A stretch of DNA of 64,000 nt. Source: UMGS1590 sp963558655 (GTDB lineage Bacteria > Bacillota > Peptococcia > Peptococcales > Peptococcaceae). Each line of letters starts with the position of its first letter. Within the stretch, counting starts at the first letter, position 1. Where the stretch lies: contig CAUWHJ010000012.1 of NCBI GenBank assembly GCA_963558655.1, positions 1 to 64,000 of the forward strand, read 5' to 3'. The position numbers and the translations under genes are program-made. Shown piece by piece: positions 50,345 to 58,203 of the stretch. The notes under the pieces were generated by a model, which did not search any database, had not been told where the DNA came from, and saw only the letters and a program-made list of their open reading frames with translations.

Positions 50345-50373
50345 AGTATAAGACTCTTAAAAAGGGACGTCAA
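50345..50373 (-). promoter_or_regulatory. Promoter of the SDR gene
   Basis: On the minus strand, TTGACG (plus 50368-50373), 17-bp spacer, TATACT (plus 50345-50350). Confidence 0.8.
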
Positions 50374-50495
50374 ATGCTGCAAATCGTTGGCATATCATCA
50401 AAAAACCGCTCTATAAAGCCAAAAGCAAACGTTTTTTGTACACAGCACCTAATTATTGCCTTCTTTTATCTGTTCTATATTCTGCAATAAGCGCA

Positions 50496-50627
50496 CAAAA
50501 AATCAGGCCCCTTACGAGGTCTGATACCTTTGCCAGCAGTATCCTTGCGTTTTAGCATAGGGTCCGCCAGTCTTGTAACGTCGGTCTTTCTGGCAGCATA
50601 TAAAAGACATCCGACATTCAAATTACA
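50496..50627 (-). ncRNA. Putative short leader RNA or small RNA ended by a terminator
   Basis: A leftward sigma-A promoter of near-consensus quality (TTGACA at plus 50657-50662, 17 bp, TATACT at plus 50634-50639) predicts a start near 50627. About 100 nt downstream an intrinsic terminator (ATCAGACCTC-GTAA-GGGGCCTGAT then TTTTTT, 50496-50525) ends it. The roughly 130-nt RNA carries a 6-bp stem GTCTTT/AAAGAC extended by GTCG/CGAC and complementary GCCAG/CTGGC segments able to pair alternatively. I could not match it to SRP RNA, 6S RNA, or a known riboswitch class. It may be an attenuator for the SDR gene 200 nt downstream or an independent small RNA. Confidence 0.55.
50552..50617 (-). CDS. Possible 21-codon mini-ORF (leader peptide candidate)
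   Basis: Inside the short leftward RNA an ATG (50617) opens a 21-codon frame beginning MSDVFYMLPE and ending DWRTLC before TAA (50552-50554). No convincing RBS precedes it. Its place between a strong promoter and a terminator is typical of leader peptides in ribosome-mediated attenuation, but it could also be a chance frame or the remnant of a larger gene. Confidence 0.3.
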   Translation of the reverse strand: MSDVFYMLPERPTLQDWRTLC

Positions 50628-50633
50628 TACTAT

Positions 50634-50662
50634 AGTATAGCGTACTTTCATATTCTTGTCAA
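50634..50662 (-). promoter_or_regulatory. Near-consensus promoter of the unexplained short transcript
   Basis: TTGACA, 17 bp, TATACT on the minus strand (plus-strand 50657-50662 and 50634-50639). Confidence 0.8.
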
Positions 50663-50765
50663 AGTTTTCAGAAAATGTTTTATTGTTCTAAAATCCGCTT
50701 GAAATACCAATACCAGACACTACACACGCTAAACGTTCCTATCTTCTGCTTTTATCGTTGTTATG

Positions 50766-50795
50766 TTGTCATGTTCTCCTAAATCAGTCTACACT
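50766..50795 (+). promoter_or_regulatory. Promoter of the MarR gene
   Basis: TTGTCA (50766-50771), 18-bp spacer, TACACT (50790-50795). Confidence 0.6.
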
Positions 50796-50918
50796 ATGAG
50801 CAATTTACTTATGGTGGTATTTTATTTCACGTTTCCTTTTAATTACAGGCGATCGACAACATGTTGATTTTTTTTTGCCCTAATGATAAACTTTTCGTTA
50901 TAGGAGTTGATCAGGATT

Positions 50919-51470
50919 ATGGAATACGAAAAAGAACTTCATGATTTATTTTTAATGCAACAGACATATGGTACTTTGTTCTCGCTAATCAATAAACTTC
51001 AAATTACAGGCGATGCCTATTTTACAGGCCTCACTTCTCGCCAGTTTATGACAATCGTTGCTATTTTACATCTGCCAGAGGATGAAACAACGATAAATAA
51101 TATCGCTCGGAAATTGGGAACCAGCAAACAAAACGCCAATCGAATGGTTACAGGAATTGAAAAATTAGGGTATGTTACGATTGTTCCCAGCTCTAAAGAT
51201 CGGCGCGCCGCTAATGTGTTGCTTACGGAGGCTGGGAAACAAAAAGTAATTGAGTGTTCACAATACGCCGTAGATTTTATGGCCGACCTATTCCGGAATT
51301 TTAACACACAAGAATTAGAAACTCTCTGGAACCTGCTGCGCAGGCTCTATGAATTTGACGGAAATCATCAAGATGGTTTTGAAGAAGATGGTGCACAATT
51401 AATAGCTGACCCGGAATTAAGCAACCGCATTTTACAACACTTTGCAGAGAAAAGAAAGTATTCGGAATAA
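50919..51470 (+). CDS. MarR-family transcriptional regulator
   Basis: A 183-residue MarR-type winged-helix protein. An N-terminal dimerisation helix is followed by the HTH (LTSRQFMTIVAILHLPEDETTINNIARKLGTSKQNANRMVTGIEKLGYV) and the wing SSKDRRAANVLLTEAGKQKV with the conserved D-R-R. The start at 50919 lies 12 nt after AGGAG; an upstream TTG abuts that site. It precedes two ABC exporters on the same strand, separated by a terminator and a perfect-consensus promoter with dyads, so it probably represses them and is released by the exported compound. Confidence 0.9.
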   Translation: MEYEKELHDLFLMQQTYGTLFSLINKLQITGDAYFTGLTSRQFMTIVAILHLPEDETTINNIARKLGTSKQNANRMVTGIEKLGYVTIVPSSKDRRAANVLLTEAGKQKVIECSQYAVDFMADLFRNFNTQELETLWNLLRRLYEFDGNHQDGFEEDGAQLIADPELSNRILQHFAEKRKYSE

Positions 51471-51499
51471 GGCGACGTAAACGTCGCCTTATTTTTTTG
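51467..51499 (+). terminator. Terminator of the MarR gene
   Basis: ATAAGGCGACGT pairs with ACGTCGCCTTAT, followed by TTTTTTT. It overlaps the MarR stop codon. Confidence 0.88.
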
Positions 51500-51505
51500 C
51501 CTCAT

Positions 51506-51570
51506 AAAGACACTATGTTGACATTAGTGTTTCCTTGTTTTATAATCCATATTGACAACAAGGTGTCTTT
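51506..51570 (+). promoter_or_regulatory. Consensus promoter with nested operator dyads for the double ABC operon
   Basis: TTGACA (51518-51523), 17 bp, TATAAT (51541-51546), a perfect sigma-A promoter. It is wrapped in inverted repeats: AAAGACAC (51506-51513)/GTGTCTTT (51563-51570), CCTTGTT (51533-51539)/AACAAGG (51557-51563), and ACACTA/TAGTGT (51510-51530) over the -35. These are good candidate sites for the MarR protein encoded just upstream. Confidence 0.8.
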
Positions 51571-51587
51571 TGAAAGGAGAACGAATA

Positions 51588-52526
51588 ATGGAAGAAGTTA
51601 TTGTTGTTGAAAAGCTCAATAAGCGTTACCAACACAAATCAGCTATTCATGATTTGAGTTTTACGGTTTATCAGGGAGAAATTGTAGGATTGTTAGGCCC
51701 GAACGGTGCCGGGAAAAGCACAACCATCAATATCCTTTCTACAATTTTGAAACCCGATAGCGGAAACGTCTCGATTGGCGGATATGATTTGGCAAAGGAC
51801 AAATCGAAGATCAAAAAGTTTATCGGCATTGTTCCGCAAGACCTTGCAATTTATGAAGAAATCAGTGCCGAAAAAAATGTTGCGTTTTTTGCAAGTCTTT
51901 ATGGTCTGCATGGTTCAGAACTGAAAACTCAAACTTACAAAGCACTTCAACAGGTAGGATTATACGACCATCGAGCCGAAAAGCCCAAAACATTTTCCGG
52001 CGGCATGAAGCGGCGTCTGAATATTGCGTGTGCCATCGCCCACGCCCCCAAACTTATTATCATGGATGAACCAACCGTCGGCATTGATCCGCAATCCCGC
52101 AATCATATTTTAGAGGCTATTTTAACTTTGCGGGATCAGGGTTCAACGATCCTTTATTCCACGCACTACATGGAAGAAGTGGAAGCGATTGCCGACCGCA
52201 TTTTGATACTTGACGAAGGAAAATTGATTGCATCCGGGACAAAAAAAGAATTGTGCCAGCGATTTGAAAATCAGGTTACATATAGCTTTACTTTAGACCG
52301 TAAGCCGGATGGAACAACGCTTACGCTGTCCGGGCTGCCGGGTATTTTGTCCGTGTCTTTTGAAGAACAGGGGCTTGCCGTTACAGTGGATATAATCAAT
52401 GAAAATCTAAGCCATATCATTTCAACGATTTTGTCAGCCGGATACCAGATTAAAGCCATGTCAAGTAAAGAAGCTTCTCTTGAAACAGTCTTTTTAGATT
52501 TGACCGGAAAATCTCTGCGGGACTAA
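51588..52526 (+). CDS. ABC exporter ATP-binding protein (DrrA-like)
   Basis: A 312-residue ATPase. Walker A GPNGAGKST is near residue 40, the signature FSGGMKRRLN near 138, then Walker B LIIMDEPTVGIDPQSR and H-loop STHY; a roughly 90-residue C-terminal domain follows, as in DrrA/NodI-type drug or antibiotic exporters. The start at 51588 follows AAAGGAGAACG. It is first in a five-gene operon behind the MarR-controlled promoter. Codon use is AT-richer than in the genes before 49 kb (33% G+C in 51601-51660 by hand count). Confidence 0.9.
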   Translation: MEEVIVVEKLNKRYQHKSAIHDLSFTVYQGEIVGLLGPNGAGKSTTINILSTILKPDSGNVSIGGYDLAKDKSKIKKFIGIVPQDLAIYEEISAEKNVAFFASLYGLHGSELKTQTYKALQQVGLYDHRAEKPKTFSGGMKRRLNIACAIAHAPKLIIMDEPTVGIDPQSRNHILEAILTLRDQGSTILYSTHYMEEVEAIADRILILDEGKLIASGTKKELCQRFENQVTYSFTLDRKPDGTTLTLSGLPGILSVSFEEQGLAVTVDIINENLSHIISTILSAGYQIKAMSSKEASLETVFLDLTGKSLRD

Positions 52527-52537
52527 AGGAGGAACTT

Positions 52538-53281
52538 ATGCGTTTGTCAAGAATATTGCGTCAAGATTTAGGAAATATCCTTCGCAACCCTGTCTTGATC
52601 TTTTCAAACACCATTCTGCCTCTCATTCTGATTGGTGTCATGGGATTTGTAACAAAGGGCAGATTTGGTACAGAACTGGTATCTTCCTTTGATTACTATG
52701 GCGTGAATATGCTGATTTTTTCTGTCGGCATGATCGCTATTACAGCGACCAACGCTTTTATGGAAGAACGAGTAAAACGTGGAAACTTTCGGATTGTCTA
52801 TGCGCCTATATCCAAAGAGGAAATTTATCTTTCTAAAATTCTGTCCTCCTATTTACTATCGGCAGTCTGTTATAGTGTTTTGGTTCTCGGCTGCCAATAC
52901 CTATTAGGATTGAATATGGGAGGACGCAACTGCATTTATTTTATCATTTTGTTAAATGTGTTTAGCTTTTGGGGCTGCTGTTTCGGGACTATGTTCTGCT
53001 GCATATTCAAAGACGAAGAACAGGCCAACGGCATTATGCAAATTCCGTTGTTCCTCTCAATCATACTCGGAGGGGTGATTTTTCAAATTCACCGTTTCGG
53101 GGATTTTCTCAATAGCCTGTCACTGATTTCCCCGGTGAAGTGGGTTGCCGCTTGCAGCTATCAGATCATTTACGACAATGATCTACACCTATTACTCCCG
53201 GTGATTGCAGGATTGTTGATTTTATCACTTGTCTTTATTGGCATTTGCCATATTCTTTTCAGGCCGGAGGATTATCTATGA
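52538..53281 (+). CDS. ABC-2 type exporter permease, subunit 1
   Basis: A 247-residue membrane protein with six helices in the ABC-2 arrangement: MRLSRILRQDLGNILRNPVLIFSNTILPLILIGVMG opens with the amphipathic elbow helix, then MLIFSVGMIAITATNAF and FLSIILGGVIFQI follow. RBS AAAGGAGG is 6 nt upstream. It overlaps the next permease by 4 bp (ATGA). The two permeases probably form a heterodimer served by the ATPase at 51588. Confidence 0.87.
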   Translation: MRLSRILRQDLGNILRNPVLIFSNTILPLILIGVMGFVTKGRFGTELVSSFDYYGVNMLIFSVGMIAITATNAFMEERVKRGNFRIVYAPISKEEIYLSKILSSYLLSAVCYSVLVLGCQYLLGLNMGGRNCIYFIILLNVFSFWGCCFGTMFCCIFKDEEQANGIMQIPLFLSIILGGVIFQIHRFGDFLNSLSLISPVKWVAACSYQIIYDNDLHLLLPVIAGLLILSLVFIGICHILFRPEDYL

Positions 53282-54264
53282 GTATATTATTAAAAAACAA
53301 TTTTGAAAGGATCAAACATCATAAGGCCGTATTGCTGATTGCTTGTATCATCATGCCGCTTCTCATTTGTGCTGCGGTCTTTATTTCTAACCATTCGACT
53401 ACGCAGGAAGTGATTGCCGTGTCGGGAGGAACAGTTTCAAATCCTATTTCTTGTGACCAATATACTTTCGTCCATGTCGATCAGGAACCGGCCCTGTCAA
53501 CTCTGGTGGATGGAACTTATGCAGCCTATGCCCAAAAACAAGCGGATGGAACCTACGCTATTACCACCCTTAAAGGACAGCAGGATAAAGAGGCAATCAT
53601 GACCCTGCTCTCAACGGGGAAATTGCCAGAGGGGTATAAAGGCGACGATGCAAAAAGAAGTGAGCGCGGCATTGGCACAAACGTACTGGGATTTATTACA
53701 ATGCTGGTACTCATGCAGGGTGTGGCTCTGACAACGTTATATCCAGAAGATCGTTTGAAAGGTACTTTTCGCCGGATTATGTTTGCGCCCTGCAATGAAA
53801 ATCAGTATTTAACAGCGCAGTTTATCTTCACGCTCACCTGCCTTTATGTTCCTACTTTTGCGGCAATCGCTGTGATACACGGTATATTCGGTATAGAAAT
53901 CGGCTTTCCTATCGCTGAAATAGCGGTGCTTCTATTGCTTTTAACTGTGTTTGCAACGGCTTTTGCTCTGTTTATTGCAACGGTTTTTGATCGAAATACC
54001 AATCTGATTGCCACGGGTATCAGCGTTGTTACTTGTATTGTAGCCGGATGCTTTATTGACATCAGTACCAACAATCCGATCCTTACCACAATATTTAAGA
54101 TCATTCCTCAAACGGAATTTATGGAACTCGTACATGGAGTAGAGTTTGGCGGCAGTTATAGCCAATTCCGATATGAAATTATCTATATCCTGCTTTGGGC
54201 GTTTGTCTTATTGATTGCAGGAGTTCATATCGCCAAAAATAGAATAGCGAAAGGGAAATATTGA
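53278..54264 (+). CDS. ABC-2 type exporter permease, subunit 2
   Basis: A 328-residue membrane protein. One N-terminal helix (residues about 17-37, AVLLIACIIMPLLICAAVFI), an extracytoplasmic domain of about 110 residues, then five helices from about 145 on, including VLGFITMLVLMQGVALTTLY. This domain order is common in YhgE/ABC-2 permeases that handle larger substrates. It starts within the stop codon of subunit 1 and ends flush against the next ATPase gene, so all five genes are one unit. Confidence 0.85.
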   Translation: MSILLKNNFERIKHHKAVLLIACIIMPLLICAAVFISNHSTTQEVIAVSGGTVSNPISCDQYTFVHVDQEPALSTLVDGTYAAYAQKQADGTYAITTLKGQQDKEAIMTLLSTGKLPEGYKGDDAKRSERGIGTNVLGFITMLVLMQGVALTTLYPEDRLKGTFRRIMFAPCNENQYLTAQFIFTLTCLYVPTFAAIAVIHGIFGIEIGFPIAEIAVLLLLLTVFATAFALFIATVFDRNTNLIATGISVVTCIVAGCFIDISTNNPILTTIFKIIPQTEFMELVHGVEFGGSYSQFRYEIIYILLWAFVLLIAGVHIAKNRIAKGKY

Positions 54265-55002
54265 ATGTCAGCAAATACAATGATTAAGCTAGAGAATGTC
54301 ACAAAGGTTTTTGATGGGCGCGAAGTCATTCATCATTGCAGCATGAATGTCCCGAAAGGCTCTATCTATGGATTTGTAGGGCCAAACGGAGCAGGAAAAA
54401 CGACGATACTCAAGTTAATAATGGGACTTCTTCGTCCTACAACGGGCAGAATTTCGGTTATGGGAATTGCAGTGCCTTTGGAACGCAATCGAATTCTTCA
54501 AAAAATCGGCTGTATTATTGAAGCTCCTGTATTCTATGAAGATATATCTGCAGAAAAAAACCTGCGGCTACATCTTGAATATATGAAAAAGCAGCCATTC
54601 ATTGAGAATATACCGGCAACATTACATAAAGTTGGGCTTGATGGTACTGCAAATCAACCTGTAAGAAAGTTTTCGTTGGGTATGAAACAGCGATTAGGAA
54701 TTGCGAGGGCAATCATTCATAGACCAGAAATCTTACTGTTGGACGAACCTATTAACGGCCTTGATCCAATGGGAATAAAGGAAATGCGGGAATTGTTCTG
54801 CTCCCTTGCCCACGAGCAAAACATGACGATCATTATTTCCAGCCATATTTTAAGCGAATTGGAGAACATCGCTGATTTGATAGGCATTATTTCAAAGGGA
54901 CAGATTTCAAAAGAAATATTCTTAAAAGATGTTCAAAAGGACTTTCCCATCGATTTGGAAAAATATTTTTTTGAAGCAGTGAAGGGGAACGAAAGCACAT
55001 GA
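54265..55002 (+). CDS. Second ABC exporter ATP-binding protein (bacitracin/lantibiotic-immunity type)
   Basis: A 245-residue BcrA-like ATPase. Walker A GPNGAGKTT is near residue 38, the signature FSLGMKQRLGIARAI near 134, then Walker B PEILLLDEPINGLDPMG and H-loop SSH. It is the short BcrA/NukF class, unlike the longer DrrA-type ATPase at the front of the operon. It begins immediately after the preceding stop, with GCGAAAGGG as a weak RBS, and overlaps the next gene by 4 bp. Confidence 0.9.
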   Translation: MSANTMIKLENVTKVFDGREVIHHCSMNVPKGSIYGFVGPNGAGKTTILKLIMGLLRPTTGRISVMGIAVPLERNRILQKIGCIIEAPVFYEDISAEKNLRLHLEYMKKQPFIENIPATLHKVGLDGTANQPVRKFSLGMKQRLGIARAIIHRPEILLLDEPINGLDPMGIKEMRELFCSLAHEQNMTIIISSHILSELENIADLIGIISKGQISKEIFLKDVQKDFPIDLEKYFFEAVKGNEST

Positions 55003-55703
55003 AACACCTCATTAAACTGGAATTGGAAAAGATAAACATTCGCCCTTATGTATACACTGGGCTAGGCATTGTCATCTGTATGTTAGGCCTGTTATATACC
55101 TTTGCCATGATCGCCCATGTGGGAGGCGACAGTGATGCCGCAGAATTTTCAACATATCATAATATTTGGGTGCTTGTAAATACGCTACAAATGGCTGCAT
55201 ACGCGGTTTTAGTTGCTGTTATGTTCTCTACATTTCTTTTGAAAGACTACACAGGAAAAAATGCCATTCTGATATTCTCTTACCCCACAGAGCGCCAAAA
55301 ACTCTTACAATGCAAAATCGCTTTGGTGTCACTGTTTATTGCAGCGTTTATGATAGGCGGAACAATTTTAATGTACGCAATTTTTACTCTATCAGAAGCG
55401 GTATTTCCATTAGTGCCAGATCAGTTATCCGCTCGATTGTTCATAAAGGTTTTCTTTGATACTTTATTGTGCCTTTTTCTCGCACTATTTATTGGATTAA
55501 TCTCTGTGCGAATTGGATTTAACAAAAAATCCGTACAAACGACAATCGTTATGTCTGTTATTCTATGCTCTGGTTCGGCAAATATAACAGCAACCATGAG
55601 TTATTCTTATATTCCATTCATTGTATTATTCAGTATAGCATTGTTTCTGGCATTTATATCCTATAAGGGACTTAAAATGAAGATTGAAAATGCGGAAGTA
55701 TAG
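54999..55703 (+). CDS. Second ABC-2 exporter permease (BcrB-like)
   Basis: A 234-residue protein with six membrane helices, beginning MKHLIKLELEKINIRPYVYTGLGIVICMLGLLYTF. It pairs with the BcrA-like ATPase just upstream (ATGA overlap). BcrAB-type systems protect against bacitracin or lantibiotics by removing them from the membrane. The final two helices are followed by a short basic tail. It is the last gene of the MarR-controlled operon. Confidence 0.85.
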   Translation: MKHLIKLELEKINIRPYVYTGLGIVICMLGLLYTFAMIAHVGGDSDAAEFSTYHNIWVLVNTLQMAAYAVLVAVMFSTFLLKDYTGKNAILIFSYPTERQKLLQCKIALVSLFIAAFMIGGTILMYAIFTLSEAVFPLVPDQLSARLFIKVFFDTLLCLFLALFIGLISVRIGFNKKSVQTTIVMSVILCSGSANITATMSYSYIPFIVLFSIALFLAFISYKGLKMKIENAEV

Positions 55704-55857
55704 AGACTTTATGGTTTCATTGGAAATTTAGCTTAAATAAAATGTCTGTCAGTAGAAAAAACCGATAACCAGACTATTCTCACGCTCATTTAATCCTGCG
55801 CTATTAAAGCACATTTCAATCCTTCTCTTACGAAAATAAAGCCCTAATAAAAATAAA

Positions 55858-55886
55858 CGCGGTAGCTTATAGAAAAAGCTACCGCG
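55858..55886. terminator. Bidirectional terminator
   Basis: CGCGGTAGCTT pairs with AAGCTACCGCG (11 bp) between convergent genes; the minus strand continues TTTATTTTTATT. It marks the right end of the AT-rich ABC module. Confidence 0.85.
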
Positions 55887-55921
55887 ATAGAATATGCAAA
55901 AAGATCTAAAACTTTACCATT

Positions 55922-56686
55922 TTAGAGATAAAGCGCCGCTTCATGACGCACGCCTGCGCCGGCTTTTTCCAAAAAGGCAGCCGTACCGGCGAGTGTTTCT
56001 TTGCCAATGCTGCGAGCACCAACTGGACAGACAGCCACGCAGCGCATGCAGGAAATGCAGCGCGCCGCATCAGCCGTTTCCAGATGTTCCGAATCAATCG
56101 CACCGTTTGGACATTTTTCAGCACACTGGCCACAATGCACGCAAGTGCTGTCCGCCACCGGCACATGGCCACCTTTCGACAACGCTTTGTATGGACGGTT
56201 GCCTGGCAGCTCCGGACAATGATCCTCGCCTTTTGCCAGCTTTTCAGCAATGGCTTTTGCAAAATCTTCAAGCACTGCTACATCTGCGGCATCTGGGCGA
56301 CCAGCAGCAAATTGACGCGCTATGGAATGTTCTGCCACTGCACTGATTCCAGCTACCACGCGAAATCCCGCAGCTTCGGCAAGATCTTCCATTTCCACCA
56401 GCTGATCGTCAAAAGCACGGTTGCCATAAACAGCAACAATAATAGCGCGAGCCCCACTTCCCTGTATGCATGCAAAGCGTGATGCTGCCAATGCCGGAAC
56501 ACGACCACCATAGCAAGGCATAGCAATCACTGCTACATCTTCCTCGCTCAACGCAATCGCTTCATGATCAGCAAAACGATCAGTAAGATCCACAAAGAAC
56601 ACATCCGGCGCCAAAGCATGCGCCAAAATATCAGCAACCGCTTTGGTACCTCCAGTTGGGCTAAAAACAATCTCTTTAACACTCAT
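55922..56686 (-). CDS. Flavodoxin-ferredoxin fusion protein (EFR1 type)
   Basis: A 254-residue two-domain electron carrier. The flavodoxin domain (residues about 1-165) opens with IVFSPTGGTKAVADIL, the FMN phosphate loop. The ferredoxin domain (about 180-232) has CVHCGQCAEKCP and CISCMRCVAVCP, two [4Fe-4S] sites. The pairing of flavin with two clusters suits intracellular electron transfer in anaerobes. It runs with the nitroreductase gene upstream on the same strand (19-bp gap). Confidence 0.88.
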   Translation of the reverse strand: MSVKEIVFSPTGGTKAVADILAHALAPDVFFVDLTDRFADHEAIALSEEDVAVIAMPCYGGRVPALAASRFACIQGSGARAIIVAVYGNRAFDDQLVEMEDLAEAAGFRVVAGISAVAEHSIARQFAAGRPDAADVAVLEDFAKAIAEKLAKGEDHCPELPGNRPYKALSKGGHVPVADSTCVHCGQCAEKCPNGAIDSEHLETADAARCISCMRCVAVCPVGARSIGKETLAGTAAFLEKAGAGVRHEAALYL

Positions 56687-56705
56687 TCTTTTTCCTCCTC
56701 ATCAC

Positions 56706-57533
56706 TCAATCTGCCACCCAGGAAAGGCGATAAAACGTATCCTCCGGAATTCGCACGCCTTCAAGCGGTGTATGTTCAAAATGGCCAGACAAGCCCAACG
56801 CCTGTGCTGTTAAATGAAAATGTGCAATCCCTATGCCAAGGTCTATCACCTTCATCATCACCTGCTGTTGACCCAGGCTGGCTTTGTGGGTTTCATAAAA
56901 ATAAAACGTGCGCTCCTTTTTCACCACACGCCACGGCTGCCCGTTTGATGACGATGGCGCCAAGCGCAGCATCTCCAAGGGCAGCGCATAAGCACCGGCT
57001 GCTTCTTCGCTCAGCTGCACCTGAAAGCTATCCTCTGTAAAAATATCGCGCCACAACTCACGCTCGTCCGAATGTGCCACATGGCGCATCATCTTCTCCA
57101 CCGTGCTTGGCCGCGCCGCTCGATAGCCCACCGGAGCTATCACCGGAAACCAGGTATTCCCACGAATGCCCATCGCTTTGGCAAAATCTTTCCGCTTAAA
57201 CGTTCCCGCCAGCCACACCGTATGCAATCCGCGCGCTTCAAGCCCCAACACCACACTCTCAAGCTGATAGCCCAGCGCCAATGCACCCATGACAGACTGC
57301 TCAGCCGTTGCGCCAATAAACGTGTGCGCCCCACGCACCACACCAAACGTACTTGGCGGTTCAGATACAGCATCAAACCGATGCAGCTTCACCGTTTCAC
57401 CAAAAGGATTGCCTACTGCCGCCATCACCGCATCTAAATACGCACCATCATCTGCGGAAAGTGTTCGTTCATCATAGGTACGCACACTCTTGCGCCCTTG
57501 AATAAGCGCCACAATCTCCGGTTGTTCCATCAT
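56706..57533 (-). CDS. Nitroreductase-family protein (tandem, TM-nitroreductase type)
   Basis: A 275-residue flavin protein of the double-nitroreductase class. GRKSVRTYDERTLSADD (near residue 13) is the FMN-binding opening, SVMGALALGYQLESVVLGLEARGLHTVWLAG matches the core helix, and APSSSNGQPWRVV in the second half is the S-S-x-N-x-Q-P-W motif. It probably reduces quinones or nitro compounds with electrons from the flavodoxin-ferredoxin encoded next to it. An ATG at 57533 follows GAGAGG. Confidence 0.87.
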   Translation of the reverse strand: MMEQPEIVALIQGRKSVRTYDERTLSADDGAYLDAVMAAVGNPFGETVKLHRFDAVSEPPSTFGVVRGAHTFIGATAEQSVMGALALGYQLESVVLGLEARGLHTVWLAGTFKRKDFAKAMGIRGNTWFPVIAPVGYRAARPSTVEKMMRHVAHSDERELWRDIFTEDSFQVQLSEEAAGAYALPLEMLRLAPSSSNGQPWRVVKKERTFYFYETHKASLGQQQVMMKVIDLGIGIAHFHLTAQALGLSGHFEHTPLEGVRIPEDTFYRLSWVAD

Positions 57534-57691
57534 AGCCACCTCTCGATCTTCATTCTACATGTCAGCTTATCACGTTCAAGAACAATCGTCAACGATAGCC
57601 GGCTATTCGTCCTCTTTTTACAAGTTTGCCGTTTACAACTTTTCTCTGACACGCTACAATGAACACATCAGCCACACGAAAGGAGCGCGTG

Positions 57692-58066
57692 ATGAGAAAG
57701 TTTTTGGTTCTATGTGGGTTATTATGTTTGCTGCCGTTAGCAGGCTGTAGTAGTGACGACGAGGCAAAAAGTTATGCTATTGCTGAGGCAGGTTCCTGGC
57801 ATGATGGCAAATACTCGGCACAGGCCGAGGGCTATGCTGGATCGTTTTCGGTAACGGTAACGATTGCCAATGGTCATTTGCAGGCCATCGAAGTCGGTGA
57901 CCATGCGGAAACGCCCGACCGCGGCGGTGCTGCCCTAGAGTCGATGATTCCTAAGATGCTTGACGCACAGTCTTACGATGTTGATGCCATGTCCGGTGCC
58001 ACCATCACTGCCGATGGGCTGCGTGACGCTGTGGCACGCTGTTTGGAGGAAGCCTCTGCAAAGTAA
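57692..58066 (+). CDS. FMN-binding domain lipoprotein
   Basis: A 124-residue lipoprotein. Lipobox LAGC with Cys19 ends the signal peptide. The FMN-binding domain includes GYAGSFSVTVTIANGHLQAIEV and ends with MSGATITADGLRDAV, where the SGAT Thr is the usual site of covalent FMN attachment by ApbE. It would sit on the outside of the membrane as an electron acceptor, as in RnfG/NqrC-like and extracellular electron-transfer lipoproteins. RBS AAAGGAG is 7 nt upstream. It is monocistronic. Confidence 0.9.
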   Translation: MRKFLVLCGLLCLLPLAGCSSDDEAKSYAIAEAGSWHDGKYSAQAEGYAGSFSVTVTIANGHLQAIEVGDHAETPDRGGAALESMIPKMLDAQSYDVDAMSGATITADGLRDAVARCLEEASAK

Positions 58067-58071
58067 AAAGA

Positions 58072-58105
58072 CTCTTGCAAAGTGTTGACTTTGCAAGAGC
58101 TTTTT
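58072..58105. terminator. Terminator of the FMN-binding lipoprotein gene
   Basis: CTCTTGCAAAGT pairs with ACTTTGCAAGAG, followed by CTTTTTT. Confidence 0.85.
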
Positions 58106-58132
58106 TGTTCAACAGTTATTTTATAAAAGCGC

Positions 58133-58170
58133 AACAACGCCGCCCATCTATGTAGATGAGCGGCGTTGTT
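58133..58170. terminator. Terminator of the arylsulfotransferase gene
   Basis: AACAACGCCGC-C-CATCTA pairs with TAGATG-A-GCGGCGTTGTT, one mismatch, loop TG. Confidence 0.8.
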
Positions 58171-58203
58171 GTCATATCACACGGCAATAGAGCCTATGTG
58201 CTC

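Larger units (their letters stand above)
50299..50918. other. 620-bp intergenic region between divergent SDR and MarR genes
   Basis: A long stretch with three promoters and no full-size gene. It contains the SDR promoter (50345-50373, leftward), an unexplained leftward transcription unit (50498-50662) with a short ORF and a terminator, and the MarR promoter (50766-50795, rightward). G+C is low on the right. The bases AATTACAGGCGAT occur at 50841-50853 and again inside the MarR gene at 51003-51015. Confidence 0.6.

Noticed and set aside
50496..50627. The short RNA as SRP RNA, 6S RNA or a ZTP riboswitch
   Set aside because: It has a GACTGGCGGAC segment faintly like the ZTP core but lacks the other conserved block; no GGAA-tetraloop SRP helix and no 6S bubble.
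50851..50877. A terminator in front of the MarR gene (CAACATGTTG then T9)
   Set aside because: The stem is only a few base pairs with a bulge; I regard it as a T-run beside a chance palindrome.
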